Source: GCA-2731375 sp002731375 (GTDB lineage: Bacteria; Pseudomonadota; Alphaproteobacteria; GCA-2731375). From it: 64,000 nt of DNA. This document shows, in pieces, positions 35,255 through 43,928 of the stretch (positions are counted from its first letter, which is position 1; the number at the start of each line of letters is the position of its first letter). The position numbers were made by a program, and so were the translations under genes. The notes beneath the pieces were generated by a model. It made no database searches and was not told the origin of the DNA. It saw only the letters and a program-made list of their open reading frames with translations. The stretch lies in the NCBI GenBank assembly GCA_030752605.1, contig JASMDX010000033.1:45937-109936 (forward strand), written 5' to 3'.

Positions 35255-35841
35255 TCAGCTGCTTTTCGCCTGCTGCATGGCCTGCCAAACCCGTGCGCTG
35301 GTCGCCGGCATGTCGAGTTCCCTGACGCCCTGCGGCGCCAGGGCATGGAGCACGGCATTCATCACCGTCGGCAGGGCGCCGACCGTGCCGGCCTCGCCCG
35401 CACCCTTGGCGCCCAGCGGGTTGAGCTTGGTCGGCACCGAATTGCTTTCCACCTTGATGGCGTAGGTCGTATCGGCCCGCGGCATGGCATAATCCATGAA
35501 GGAGCCGCTCAACAATTGGCCATTGTCTGGGTCATAGACCACCTGTTCCATCAATGCTTGGCCCACGCCTTGCGCGATGCTGCCATGGATCTGGCCTTTC
35601 AGGCCGACGGGATTGATCACGGTGCCGACATCGTCGACCACGGCATAGCGAAGCAGATCGACCTGGCCGGTGTCCGTATCGATTTCCATGCGGACGATCC
35701 GCGCATTGGCATGGGACGAGCGGACTATCACCGCATGGGCTTGGCCGTTCAGATTGACGTCATGGAACAACGGCCCTTGCCGGTCAGGAAGCGGCGGTCT
35801 TTGTACCTTTTTAGGGGCCGGCCGATGCCAAATTTGTTCAT
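35255..35841 (-). pseudogene. Molybdopterin-dependent xanthine dehydrogenase/CO dehydrogenase-like large subunit, internally deleted and frameshifted
   Basis: The reverse strand has an ATG at 35841 starting NKFGIGRPLKRYKDRRFLTGKGR, the N-terminus expected of a CoxL/XdhB-type large subunit (about 770 residues). Near 35770 the homology jumps one frame to FHDVNLNGQAHAVIVRSSHANARI. It then passes directly into the family's C-terminal end, MEIDTDTGQVDLLRYAVVDD through GAKGAGEAGTVGALPTVMNAV. Roughly 500-600 central residues, including the cofactor-binding core, are missing. The remnant cannot be an active enzyme. It sits between tetR and the carboxylase gene on the same strand. Confidence 0.82.
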
Positions 35842-35892
35842 ATGAAGTAGTTTCCGTTCTGATCTGACACTGTCCCCTAAAAGGGGCGAAGG

Positions 35893-36537
35893 TCACCGAT
35901 CTTGATGGGGCCACATTCCCTTGAACAACGCCAGGACTGTTAGGATAAGTTCCTCGAGATTGCCGCGGCCGGCGTCATACCAATTGATGGTATGGTTCAT
36001 GGAACCAAGGATTAGCGGCTGCAGGAATTGCCGGTTTATTGTCGGCGACAAATCGCCCGATGCGGCGGCTTCCGCCAAGAGTTGCTGCCAGTAATCGGCA
36101 TAAGTTTCCCGATCCGCGCGAACATTTAGCGCGACCTCCTGGGGTACCTGGCCCTGATACCGCACGCTGGTCGCGGTATAATGAATATTGCGGTGCAAAC
36201 TTCGCACATGCGCCCCGACCGCCGCCTCGATCTTGCGCCGCGGCGCGGCATCCGCGGGTAATCGTTCAACACTTTCCCTGACGGCAAGATTGGTGGACCT
36301 GATGGCAATCGAAAGGATTTCACTAAGAATCTGCTCTTTCGAGGTGAAATGGTAATAGACCGATGGCGCGCGCATCCCCGCCTTGGCGGCGATTTCACGC
36401 ATCGAGGTTTCGGTGAAGCCCTGGGCCGAAAACATCGCGGCGGCGACATCAAGAATAAGGCGCCGGGACACGGATCCGCTCTGGCCCCGGCCCTTCTTTG
36501 GGGCTGGCTGCTGCGAATCTTTCTCTTCCACGCTCAA
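35893..36537 (-). CDS. TetR/AcrR family transcriptional regulator
   Basis: A 214-residue TetR-type repressor. The N-terminal helix-turn-helix reads RRLILDVAAAMFSAQGFTET then SMREIAAKAGMRAPSVYYHFTSKEQIL (residues about 24-70), followed by an all-helical ligand domain. The first 20 residues are a Lys/Gln-rich extension. It lies 35 bp downstream of the BadI-like gene and divides two acyl-CoA gene groups. Two matching palindromes (CTAAC-N4-RTTAG) in the divergent promoters at 37433 and 37554 are natural operator candidates. It would therefore autoregulate through the BadI-like promoter and control the 37.6-45.2 kb operon; the inducer is probably an acyl-CoA. Confidence 0.9.
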   Translation of the reverse strand: MSVEEKDSQQPAPKKGRGQSGSVSRRLILDVAAAMFSAQGFTETSMREIAAKAGMRAPSVYYHFTSKEQILSEILSIAIRSTNLAVRESVERLPADAAPRRKIEAAVGAHVRSLHRNIHYTATSVRYQGQVPQEVALNVRADRETYADYWQQLLAEAAASGDLSPTINRQFLQPLILGSMNHTINWYDAGRGNLEELILTVLALFKGMWPHQDR

Positions 36538-36572
36538 GCGTCGATCCCCATTCCCTAATGCCTCTCAATACC

Positions 36573-37370
36573 TCAGCGGAGAAATTGTTTGAAGTCCGGC
36601 GGACGTTTTTCCAGAAAGGCATTTGCACCCTCCTTGGATTCTGGCGTTGAAAAATAGTCTGGTGCCAACATCATTTGGAAATGATTGGCAGCTGGATCGC
36701 GCATGTAATCCACATCCGAATCAAACGATGCCTTGACGATCTTCACGCAGGTCGGGCTGAGGCTGAGGATTTCCTGGCACCACTTGTCGACTTCCTCCTC
36801 CAGTTGATCCATCGGTACCACCGCGTTGCAGATGCCCATCTCCAAGGCCTGCTGGGCATCGTATTTGCGGCACAGCATCCACATTTCGCGGGCTTTCTTG
36901 GCGCCGACGACACGGGCTGCATAGGCGACGATCCAACCCTCCGCCGGGCTGGCGACACGGGGGCCGTTTTGGCCAAAGATGGCGTTGTCGGCGGCGATGG
37001 TCAGGTCACAGCAATAGGCTAGATGATTACCCATGCCGATGGCATAGCCCTTGACCACGGAGATCACCGGCTTGCCGCAATGGCGCACCGCGTCATGCAC
37101 GCCGCGTGGATTGACCGTGATATGACGTTCGGCCAGGCCGCCTTCCTTTTCCCATTTAACGTCACCGCCAACCGTGAAGGCACGTTCGCCGGCACCGGTC
37201 AGCACGATCACGCCGACGGTTTTGTCATACCCGGCCATTTCGACCGCCGCGATCAACTCGGCCATGGTAACGCCGCGCAAGGCGTTCAGGCTGTCGGGGC
37301 GGTTGATGGTGATTTTCGCGACGCCGTCATTGGTTTCGTAGAGCAAGTCTTCAAATTCATGGTCTGCCAT
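36573..37370 (-). CDS. badI: BadI-like crotonase (2-ketocyclohexanecarboxyl-CoA hydrolase type)
   Basis: A 265-residue crotonase from the ATG at 37370 (GGAG 8 nt upstream). It resembles BadI of Rhodopseudomonas palustris from end to end: FEDLLYETNDGVAKITINRP, VIVLTGAGERAFTVGGDVKW near 55-74, VVKGYAIGMGNHLAYCCDLTI near 105-125, FGQNGPRVASPAEGW near 131-145, and VVGAKKAREMWMLCRKYDAQQA. BadI hydrolyses the ring of a 2-keto-alicyclic-CoA, and MenB closes one. With dehydrogenase, hydratase and ligase genes divergent from it, ring cleavage is the better guess. The symbol is by similarity from memory. Confidence 0.78.
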   Translation of the reverse strand: MADHEFEDLLYETNDGVAKITINRPDSLNALRGVTMAELIAAVEMAGYDKTVGVIVLTGAGERAFTVGGDVKWEKEGGLAERHITVNPRGVHDAVRHCGKPVISVVKGYAIGMGNHLAYCCDLTIAADNAIFGQNGPRVASPAEGWIVAYAARVVGAKKAREMWMLCRKYDAQQALEMGICNAVVPMDQLEEEVDKWCQEILSLSPTCVKIVKASFDSDVDYMRDPAANHFQMMLAPDYFSTPESKEGANAFLEKRPPDFKQFLR

Positions 37371-37432
37371 GGTCGATCTCCTCAAAATACAAACTTCGGC
37401 CTGCTGAAAAATTCGCGGTTCGGCCTCATTAC

Positions 37433-37446
37433 CTAACAATTATTAG
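37433..37446. promoter_or_regulatory. Candidate TetR operator 1 (BadI-like promoter)
   Basis: CTAACAATTATTAG, embedded in a 16-bp near-perfect palindrome (37432-37447), lies 63 bp upstream of the BadI-like start. It shares CTAAC-N4-RTTAG with the second site at 37554 and sits in an AT-rich divergent promoter region. Binding by the nearby TetR regulator is inferred from symmetry, size and position. Confidence 0.55.
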
Positions 37447-37553
37447 GGATAATATGATGACTATTTGATGTCAAGACACCCAGTTTTCCATTCTTTCATG
37501 GCAAATAGGTTTAAAATTGAGATTTTGACACGAAAATTTTGTTGAAGCTAAGC

Positions 37554-37567
37554 CTAACGCTCGTTAG
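37554..37567. promoter_or_regulatory. Candidate TetR operator 2 (SDR operon promoter)
   Basis: CTAACGCTCGTTAG is a perfect palindrome with 6-bp arms around a 2-bp centre, 30 bp before the SDR start codon. It has the size and outer bases common in TetR-family operators and matches site 1 at every position outside the centre. It would overlap the promoter or early leader of the operon, fitting repression. Confidence 0.6.
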
Positions 37568-37597
37568 AATATGTTGCTGTGATATAGGAGAAAGAGC

Positions 37598-38353
37598 ATG
37601 AGATTACAGGACAAGGTCATTATCGTTACGGGTTCCGCCGGGGCCGGCATTGGGCAAACCAGCGCCCGCCGCTTCGCCGAGGAAGGCGCCAAGGTGGTGG
37701 TCAGCGACACCCACCAAAAGCGCACCAAGGAGGCCTCTGAAATGATCCGGGACGACTTCGGCGTGGAGTCCATCGGCGTGCTGTGCGACGTCACCAATCA
37801 GGAACATGTGGACAATCTGGTCGCCGCGACGCTGGAGAAATTTGGCCGCATCGATGGTCTGATGAATAACGCCGGCATCAATGTTTTGAACGAATGCGTC
37901 GATATCACGGACGAGCAATGGGATCTGGTGTTCGATGTTTGCATCAAGGGCACCTTCCGCTGTGTCCGCGCCGTATTGCCGGCCATGATCAAACAGGAAA
38001 GCGGCAGTATCGTTAGCCTGTCGTCCACCGCCGGGCTGGAAGGCGCGCCGAACCAATGCCATTACGCCGCCGCCAAGGCGGGCGTTGTCGCCTTTTCCAA
38101 GTCCGTGGGGAACGAGGTCGCCAAACACGGCATCCGCCTGAACGCTATCGCGCCGGGTTTGATCATGAACCCTTTCCTGGAACGGATTTATCCAAAGGAG
38201 CAACTGGAAGGCTATTTGGAGACCATTCCCCTACCACGCAAGGGCGAGCCGAAGGACATCGCCAATACGGCGCTGTTTCTGATGTCGGACGAAGGCTATT
38301 ACCTGACGGGCCAGACCTTGTGCGTCAGCGGCGGCAGTTGGATGGTCTCGTAG
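37598..38353 (+). CDS. SDR family dehydrogenase (BadH/3-hydroxyacyl-CoA dehydrogenase-like role)
   Basis: A 251-residue classical SDR, first gene of the operon. Its glycine-rich turn TGSAGAGIG lies near residue 10, NNAG near 89, the Ser in SLSSTAGLEG near 140 and YAAAKAGV near 153, ending GQTLCVSGGSWMVS. By context it should oxidize a hydroxyacyl-CoA to the keto form that the BadI-like enzyme could cleave. A TATAGGAGAAAGAGC ribosome site precedes the ATG. The hydratase gene starts 1 bp after its stop. Confidence 0.87.
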   Translation: MRLQDKVIIVTGSAGAGIGQTSARRFAEEGAKVVVSDTHQKRTKEASEMIRDDFGVESIGVLCDVTNQEHVDNLVAATLEKFGRIDGLMNNAGINVLNECVDITDEQWDLVFDVCIKGTFRCVRAVLPAMIKQESGSIVSLSSTAGLEGAPNQCHYAAAKAGVVAFSKSVGNEVAKHGIRLNAIAPGLIMNPFLERIYPKEQLEGYLETIPLPRKGEPKDIANTALFLMSDEGYYLTGQTLCVSGGSWMVS

Positions 38354-38354
38354 G

Positions 38355-39218
38355 ATGGTTGGCGATACCCTGTCCCTCGACATGGTGGGGCACAAGTTCG
38401 ATCCCCTGACGATTTCCTGGAATGCCAAGGATGTCATGCTCTACGCCCTGGGCGTTGGCGCCAAACCAGCGGACGAGCTCGACTTCGTATATGAAGGCAG
38501 CGATCGTGAAAGTGGCGGCCCGTTGGTGCTGCCGACCTACGCGGTAATCCCGGCCACGCGCGCCATGGGCAACCTGCGCCATGTGGTGAAGCTGAAGATC
38601 CAGCGCCTGTTGCATGGTGAACAGGGCATCGAATTGCTGCGGCCCCTACCGGTGAAGACCGAGATTACCCTGGAGAGCAAGGTTTCGGAGGTTTGGGACA
38701 AGGGCAAGTCGGGCGTGATCGGCGTCTCGGCCCTGGCCTCCGATGCTGATGGACCGTTGTTCAAAAGCTATTCCACGCTCTTTTATATCGGTGGCGGCGG
38801 CTTTGGCGGCGAGCCGGGCCCCTCGACCAAGGACAAGAACCAACCGCCCGAACGTGAGCCGGACTTGATCATCGACTACGCCACCCAGCCGGAACAAGGC
38901 GCAATTTATCGGCTGTCCGGTGACCGGGTGGCATTGCATATCGATCCCGAATTCGCCCGAAAAGCCGGCTATGACAAACCCTTCATGCATGGTCTGTGCA
39001 CCTATGGCTTTGTTGGCCGCGCAATATTGCATGGTTTGTGCGGCGGTGATCCGGCGCGGTTTAAATCCATGACCGGGCGTTTCGCGGACACGGTGCAGTT
39101 CGAGGATCATATCGTTACCAAGTTCTGGAATGATGGCCCCGGCGCGGCGATCATCCAGGTGGAAGACCAGAATGGCGGCGTCGTTTTAAGCCAGGCGCGC
39201 GCCACATTCGCGGACTGA
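38355..39218 (+). CDS. MaoC/hydratase-2-like enoyl-CoA hydratase (peroxisomal MFE-2 type)
   Basis: A 287-residue double hot-dog protein like the hydratase 2 domain of peroxisomal multifunctional enzyme 2 and actinobacterial steroid enoyl-CoA hydratases. The hydratase motif reads SGDRVALHIDPEFARKAGYDKPFMHGLCTYGF near residues 196-227. The catalytic Asp and His are kept, but the usual 'NP' between them is Val-Ala. The N-terminal hot-dog half starts near residue 25 (DVMLYALGVGA). R-specific hydration of a bulky enoyl-CoA is expected. It is tightly placed after the SDR. Confidence 0.86.
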   Translation: MVGDTLSLDMVGHKFDPLTISWNAKDVMLYALGVGAKPADELDFVYEGSDRESGGPLVLPTYAVIPATRAMGNLRHVVKLKIQRLLHGEQGIELLRPLPVKTEITLESKVSEVWDKGKSGVIGVSALASDADGPLFKSYSTLFYIGGGGFGGEPGPSTKDKNQPPEREPDLIIDYATQPEQGAIYRLSGDRVALHIDPEFARKAGYDKPFMHGLCTYGFVGRAILHGLCGGDPARFKSMTGRFADTVQFEDHIVTKFWNDGPGAAIIQVEDQNGGVVLSQARATFAD

Positions 39219-39235
39219 GGAGCCATTTCAAGATC

Positions 39236-40021
39236 ATGAATTTCGCTGAACGCTTGCGCGGTACATCAAAAGAAGATGGCCAATGGGCCTTTGATCTGGC
39301 GGAGGAACTGAACGGCGGCTTTGGCGGCACCAACGGTGGCAATCTGGCCGCGATCTGTGTCTTCGCCGCCCGTGGCGTGGCCGCTGGTCGCCAGCCCATT
39401 GGCCTGGATGCACGCTTTATCCGCAGCTTCCGGCCCGGCCTGGCCAAGGTCGTGCCGACTGTGCTGAATGCCGGGCGGACATTGAGCACGGTCAGCGTCG
39501 ATATCTTCACCGAGGAAGGCAAGCTGGCGACGCGGGGCACGGTGTCTCTGGTGGAGCCCGCCGCCCTGGCTGATTTTTCCGCAGACCCCGATGCGCCGGA
39601 TTTCTCCGGCCTGTCGGCCTATGAAGACGGCAAGACCTGGCGGCATCCGGGCAAGAACTACCGCATTCCAATGATTGATACCTTCCAGCCACGATACCTG
39701 GGCAAGGTTGACGGCGCCATCGCTACCGCTGTGAAGGTGATCTGGGACGATCCGGCTGCCAGTATCGAAGCTGCCTGTATCGCCGCCGATACTTCCGTCG
39801 GCCCACCCGTGGCCAGCCGATTGAAGGGTAAGCCCCTGGCCATCCCCAACCCTGACCTATCCCTGCGCTTCACGGGTCTGAAAACCAATGCGGATCATCT
39901 GATCAGCATTTCCCGCCTGGAAAACCTCGGTGATGGCCTGGCGACGGTGTCCCTGGAGGTCCGCGCCGGCAAGGATTTTCTGGCCGCGGGCATCGCATCT
40001 ACCACCTGCCTGAAAGGCTAG
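39236..40021 (+). CDS. Acyl-CoA thioesterase-like double hot-dog protein
   Basis: A 261-residue protein resembling bacterial acyl-CoA thioesterases of the TesB/4HBT_3 type. It has LNGGFGGTNGGNLAAICVFAA near 22-42 (hot-dog helix), PIGLDARFIRSFRPG near 54-68, TLSTVSVDIFTEEGKLATRGT near 82-102, and a second half ending SLEVRAGKDFLAAGIAS. It would hydrolyse acyl-CoAs to free acids and CoA, perhaps as an overflow valve for the operon. GAGGAG lies upstream. The family call is fair; catalytic residues are not certain by eye. Confidence 0.78.
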   Translation: MNFAERLRGTSKEDGQWAFDLAEELNGGFGGTNGGNLAAICVFAARGVAAGRQPIGLDARFIRSFRPGLAKVVPTVLNAGRTLSTVSVDIFTEEGKLATRGTVSLVEPAALADFSADPDAPDFSGLSAYEDGKTWRHPGKNYRIPMIDTFQPRYLGKVDGAIATAVKVIWDDPAASIEAACIAADTSVGPPVASRLKGKPLAIPNPDLSLRFTGLKTNADHLISISRLENLGDGLATVSLEVRAGKDFLAAGIASTTCLKG

Positions 40022-40032
40022 GGGTCCAAACC

Positions 40033-41127
40033 ATGGCGCAAAAAACCACATTTGCAATGGTCCTGACCGCGCCCGGTGTCCTGGAACCGCGCGATATTCC
40101 GTTGCCGCAAATCACCGATGACCGGGCCTTGTTGCGCATCGAGGCCTGCGGTATCTGCGGCACCGATTGCGAACAATTCAAGAGCGGTCTTGGCCTGCCG
40201 ATGCCTCATATTCCGGGCCATGAACCCCTTGGCGTGATCGAGGCGATTGGCGATGCCGCCGCCCTGCGCTGGGGCGTCGATGTGGGCGACCGGGTGGCGG
40301 TGGAAACGTTGCTGTCCTGCCATATCTGCAAACGCTGCCTGTCCGGCGAGTATCATCTTTGTGCCAACCGGCAAATCTATTCCACCATTCCCCTGGCCGA
40401 GGGGCATGGCTTGTGGGGTGCCTATGCCAATCACATGGTTCTCGATAGCCGCAGCATCTTGCACAGAATGGACAAATCCATCCCAGCCCAGATCGCGGTC
40501 ATGTACAATCCCCTGGGCGCCGGCTTTCGCTGGGCCGTGGAGCTCCCCCAGACCAAATTCGGCGACAGCCTCCTGATCCAGGGACCGGGCCAGCGCGGCC
40601 TGGCGGCGGTGATCGCGGCCAAATCGGTGGGCGCCAAAACCATCATCGTGTCCGGCTTGGCGGCGGATCAAAACAAGCTGAACCTGGCCAAGGAATTTGG
40701 CGCTACCGACGTTATTGACGTGGAGAACGAAAACCTGCGCGAGAGAATCAGGGAGATCACGGGCGGTGAGGGCGTTAATACGGTGCTGGATGTCTCGCCC
40801 GGCCTGGATGGCCCGGTCAATGACGCCATCACCGCCGCGCGGGTCGGCGGCACCGTCGTGCTGGCCGGCGTCAAGGGCTTCAAGCCCATGGCCAGGTTCG
40901 TCTCTGACAAGATTGTCTTTAAGGAATTGCGCGTTCTGGGCGCCTTTGGCGTGACTTCGTCGGGCTATGCCAAGGCCATCGACCTGATCCACGGCGGCAC
41001 TGTGCCGTTGGAGAAGATGCATACCCACGACTTTACCGTCGCCGATGCGGCGTTGGCGATCCGTACCCTGGGGCGGGAAATTCCCGGCGAGGAGTCGATC
41101 CATTCCTGCCTGATACCTGAGCATTAG
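40033..41127 (+). CDS. Zinc-dependent alcohol dehydrogenase (MDR family)
   Basis: A 364-residue medium-chain dehydrogenase. The catalytic zinc site is visible as CGICGTD near residue 37 and GHEPLG near 59. The structural zinc lobe has four cysteines, CHICKRCLSGEYHLC near 96-110. The Rossmann segment reads LLIQGPGQRGLAAVIAAKSVG near 181-201, a variant of the usual GxGxxG. It would oxidize an alcohol (or reduce an aldehyde) with NAD(P). Its place in the operon suggests a hydroxyl on the same ring or side-chain substrate. It starts 11 bp after the thioesterase stop. Confidence 0.89.
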   Translation: MAQKTTFAMVLTAPGVLEPRDIPLPQITDDRALLRIEACGICGTDCEQFKSGLGLPMPHIPGHEPLGVIEAIGDAAALRWGVDVGDRVAVETLLSCHICKRCLSGEYHLCANRQIYSTIPLAEGHGLWGAYANHMVLDSRSILHRMDKSIPAQIAVMYNPLGAGFRWAVELPQTKFGDSLLIQGPGQRGLAAVIAAKSVGAKTIIVSGLAADQNKLNLAKEFGATDVIDVENENLRERIREITGGEGVNTVLDVSPGLDGPVNDAITAARVGGTVVLAGVKGFKPMARFVSDKIVFKELRVLGAFGVTSSGYAKAIDLIHGGTVPLEKMHTHDFTVADAALAIRTLGREIPGEESIHSCLIPEH

Positions 41128-41154
41128 CCAGAGCATTAGAGTATTTCGAGAACC

Positions 41155-42816
41155 ATGAACCTTGCACGACTACAAGAAGCCATCGCCGCCGCCATACCCG
41201 AAACGGAATGTCTGATCTTTGGCGGGCGCCGTTACACCTGGGCGCAGTTCAATGATAGGACGCGGCGGCTGGGGGCCTTTCTGCGGCAAAACGGCCTTGG
41301 TTTGCACAAAGAGCTGGGGCGGCTGGAAAACTGGCAATCGAGCCAGGATCACGTGGCGATGTATCTTTACAATTGCAACGAATACCTTGAGACGCTTTTA
41401 GCCGCCTTTAAGTGCCGCGCCTCCGCCATCAACGTGAACTACCGCTATCAGGATGACGAGCTGGTTTATCTGCTGAAGAACTCCGGCGCCAAGGCAATCG
41501 TTTTTCATGCCCGTTTCGCGGTGATGCTGGCAAGCCTGCGGGATCAACTGCCGGACATCCAGGTCTGGATCCAGGTCGCTGACGGCTCGGACGTAACCCT
41601 GATGGCGGGCGCTATCGACTATGAGGAGGCCCTGGCCGCCTGTGCGCCGGAACCCATTGATCCCGGTTGTCGCGACGATGATCTGTTCATTATCTATACC
41701 GGTGGTACCACGGGCCTACCCAAGGGTGTGTTGTGGCGGCAGACCGATATTTTCTTTGGCTTGATCGCGCAGACGCCGGTCGGCACCAGCCAGGAAAAGA
41801 CCGTCGCCGATGTCACCCGGCGTGTTTCACAAGGCCGCCTGGGCAAGGCCATGCCTCTGGCGCCGATGATGCATGCTTCGGGTACTTGCATGGCCCTGGG
41901 CGCGATGTTTCGCGGCAGCGCCATCGTAATTCAGGAAACCGTGGATCATTTCGACGCCAAGGAAATCGTGCAAACGTTCGAGCGTGAGAGCATCACCCAG
42001 GCGACTCTGATTGGCGATGCCTTCGCCGCGCCTCTGCTGGCAGAGATGGACCGAGGCAGCTATGACCTATCCGCCTTTTCCATGATCAATTCCGGCGGCG
42101 CGGTGCTTTCGCCGCGCAACAAAAAGCGTTTGCAGGACCACATGCCCCAGATGTTGTTGGTCGATGCGGTGGGCTCGTCCGAGGCGGGCCGGCAGGCGAT
42201 GAACCTCTCCAAGGGTGGCAAGACTAAATCATCGGTGGATTTCGAGATGGATATCAATGCCTGTGTGATCAGCGCCGACCGCACCCGCATTCTGCAACCG
42301 GGCGAAGACGAAACCGGCTGGGTGGCACAGGGCGAACCGGTGGCCATGGGTTATCTAAACGATGCGGAGAAAACCAAGCTTGCTTTCCCGGTGATCGACG
42401 GCAAACGTTATGCGGTGCCGGGCGACCGGGCCCGCATGAACGAGGACGGCAGCTATCATTTCCTGGGCCGGGATTCCGTGACTATTAATTCGGGTGGCGA
42501 GAAAATCTTCGCCGAGGAAGTGGAACATGCTCTGAAGACACTGTCCGGCATCCTGGATGCCCAGGTTGTCGGCGTGGTGGACGATATCTGGGGGCAGAAG
42601 GTGGTCGCCATTGTCTCCAAGACCGGCGAGGCCGAGATCGACGAACAACTGGTTCGCGACCATTGCAAAAGCAAGCTTGCCGACTACAAGGCGCCGAAGA
42701 ACGTTATTTTCGTCGATGAGTTGTTCCGCGCCGCCAATGGCAAGGCCAGCTATGAATGGGCCCGTGACTTGGCCAATGAAACGCTGGGTACGGCACAGGA
42801 TGGAGCTGGGTCATGA
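41155..42816 (+). CDS. Acyl-CoA synthetase (AMP-binding, FadD19-like)
   Basis: A 553-residue ANL-superfamily ligase that activates a carboxylate with ATP and CoA. The P-loop IIYTGGTTGLPKGVLWRQ lies near residues 179-196, a DAVGSSEAG block near 339, PGDRARMNEDG near 422 and the hinge/C-domain LGRDSVTINSGGEKIFAEE near 436-454. The catalytic Lys is in ANGKASYEW near 530. The pattern (GGTTG-PKGVLWR, GSSEAG, GDRA) is that of mycobacterial FadD19/FadD17, which activate steroid side chains. Its stop overlaps the next start as ATGA. Confidence 0.9.
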   Translation: MNLARLQEAIAAAIPETECLIFGGRRYTWAQFNDRTRRLGAFLRQNGLGLHKELGRLENWQSSQDHVAMYLYNCNEYLETLLAAFKCRASAINVNYRYQDDELVYLLKNSGAKAIVFHARFAVMLASLRDQLPDIQVWIQVADGSDVTLMAGAIDYEEALAACAPEPIDPGCRDDDLFIIYTGGTTGLPKGVLWRQTDIFFGLIAQTPVGTSQEKTVADVTRRVSQGRLGKAMPLAPMMHASGTCMALGAMFRGSAIVIQETVDHFDAKEIVQTFERESITQATLIGDAFAAPLLAEMDRGSYDLSAFSMINSGGAVLSPRNKKRLQDHMPQMLLVDAVGSSEAGRQAMNLSKGGKTKSSVDFEMDINACVISADRTRILQPGEDETGWVAQGEPVAMGYLNDAEKTKLAFPVIDGKRYAVPGDRARMNEDGSYHFLGRDSVTINSGGEKIFAEEVEHALKTLSGILDAQVVGVVDDIWGQKVVAIVSKTGEAEIDEQLVRDHCKSKLADYKAPKNVIFVDELFRAANGKASYEWARDLANETLGTAQDGAGS

Positions 42817-43928
42817 ATTTCGATTTCTCCGAGGAACAACAGCTTCTGCGCGATCAGGCGCGCGGCTTTCTTGACAGTCAAGGCGGCGCTCAACTGGCCC
42901 GCGGCATGCTGGATGGCGATGAGGCCTCGGCCACCGACCTGTGGCGCGACATGGCCAAGCTGGGCTGGATGGGCACGGCCATTCCCGAAGAATACGGTGG
43001 CGCCGGCGCCGGCGCGTTGGAGCTATGCGTGCTTTCCGAAGAGCTTGGCCGCGCCCTTGCGACGACGGTATTTTCCACCTCGGTCTATCTCGCCACGCCG
43101 TTGCTGCTGGCGGCGGGCAGCGAGGCACAAAAGCGTGAATATCTGCCCAGGCTTGCCACGGGTGAAATTTCGGCCACCCTGGCGGTCAGCGAAGGCCCGG
43201 CAAATGCAACGCCAAGGAACGTCGCGGTAGCTGCCAAGGACGGCAAGCTGAACGGCGAAAAATATCCCGTTGCCAATGCCGCCGCGGCGGATCTGGCGCT
43301 GGTGTTGAGCGCGGAGGCGGGCGGCACGTTCCATATCGTCCCTCTTGCCGGCCCGGATGTTGAGGTGACGCCGATTGCCTCTCTCGATCCCAGCCGGCCG
43401 CAAGGCAGGCTGCATTTTCGGAATGCAGCCGCCGAACGCTTGGGCCAGCCCGGCGCGGCTTGGGAATTATTGCGGCGTATATATGATCATGCGGCGGTCT
43501 TCTTCGCTTTTGAGCAGGTGGGCGGAGCACAGGTCGCCCTGGATCAGGCCTGTGAGTATGCCCGCGAGCGTTTTGCCTTTGGCCGCGCCATCGGCTCCTA
43601 CCAAGGCGTTAAGCACAAGCTGGCGGATATGTATGTCGCCGCGACCCTGGCTAAGTCGAACTGCTATTACGCTGCCTGGGCCCTGAGCCATGATGCGCCC
43701 GAGCTTCCCCTGGCCGCCGCCGCCGCGCGGGTCAGCGCCACCAAGGCCTTTGACCTCTGCGCGAGCGAAAGTATCCAGGTGCATGGCGGCATGGGCTGCA
43801 CCTGGGAAACCGATTGTCATCTCTATTACCGCCGCGCCCGCTCGCTGGCCGTCAATATCGGCTCCAACCTGGTTTGGGAGGAAAAACTGGTTCGGGCTCT
43901 GGAGGCCAGAGAAGGGGAGGCGGCATAA
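42813..43928 (+). CDS. Acyl-CoA dehydrogenase, short subunit type
   Basis: A 371-residue FAD-dependent acyl-CoA dehydrogenase. The start MNFDFSEEQQLLRDQARGFL, GWMGTAIPEEYGGAGAGALE near 48-67, ATLAVSEGP near 125, YARERFAFGRAIGSYQGVKH near 249-268 and VHGGMGCTWETDCHLYYRRA near 324-343 are family blocks. The middle FAD-binding segment is short and poorly conserved. It is translationally coupled to the next acyl-CoA dehydrogenase (TAATG overlap), so the two may form a mixed oligomer, as known for steroid-degrading actinobacterial pairs. That assembly is inference. Confidence 0.88.
   Translation: MNFDFSEEQQLLRDQARGFLDSQGGAQLARGMLDGDEASATDLWRDMAKLGWMGTAIPEEYGGAGAGALELCVLSEELGRALATTVFSTSVYLATPLLLAAGSEAQKREYLPRLATGEISATLAVSEGPANATPRNVAVAAKDGKLNGEKYPVANAAAADLALVLSAEAGGTFHIVPLAGPDVEVTPIASLDPSRPQGRLHFRNAAAERLGQPGAAWELLRRIYDHAAVFFAFEQVGGAQVALDQACEYARERFAFGRAIGSYQGVKHKLADMYVAATLAKSNCYYAAWALSHDAPELPLAAAAARVSATKAFDLCASESIQVHGGMGCTWETDCHLYYRRARSLAVNIGSNLVWEEKLVRALEAREGEAA

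Noticed and set aside
35839..35880. GATCTGACA near the dead molybdo-hydroxylase start resembles the 37-bp repeat core
   Set aside because: Only about nine bases match and spacing to the other shared bases differs, so a third repeat copy is not supported.
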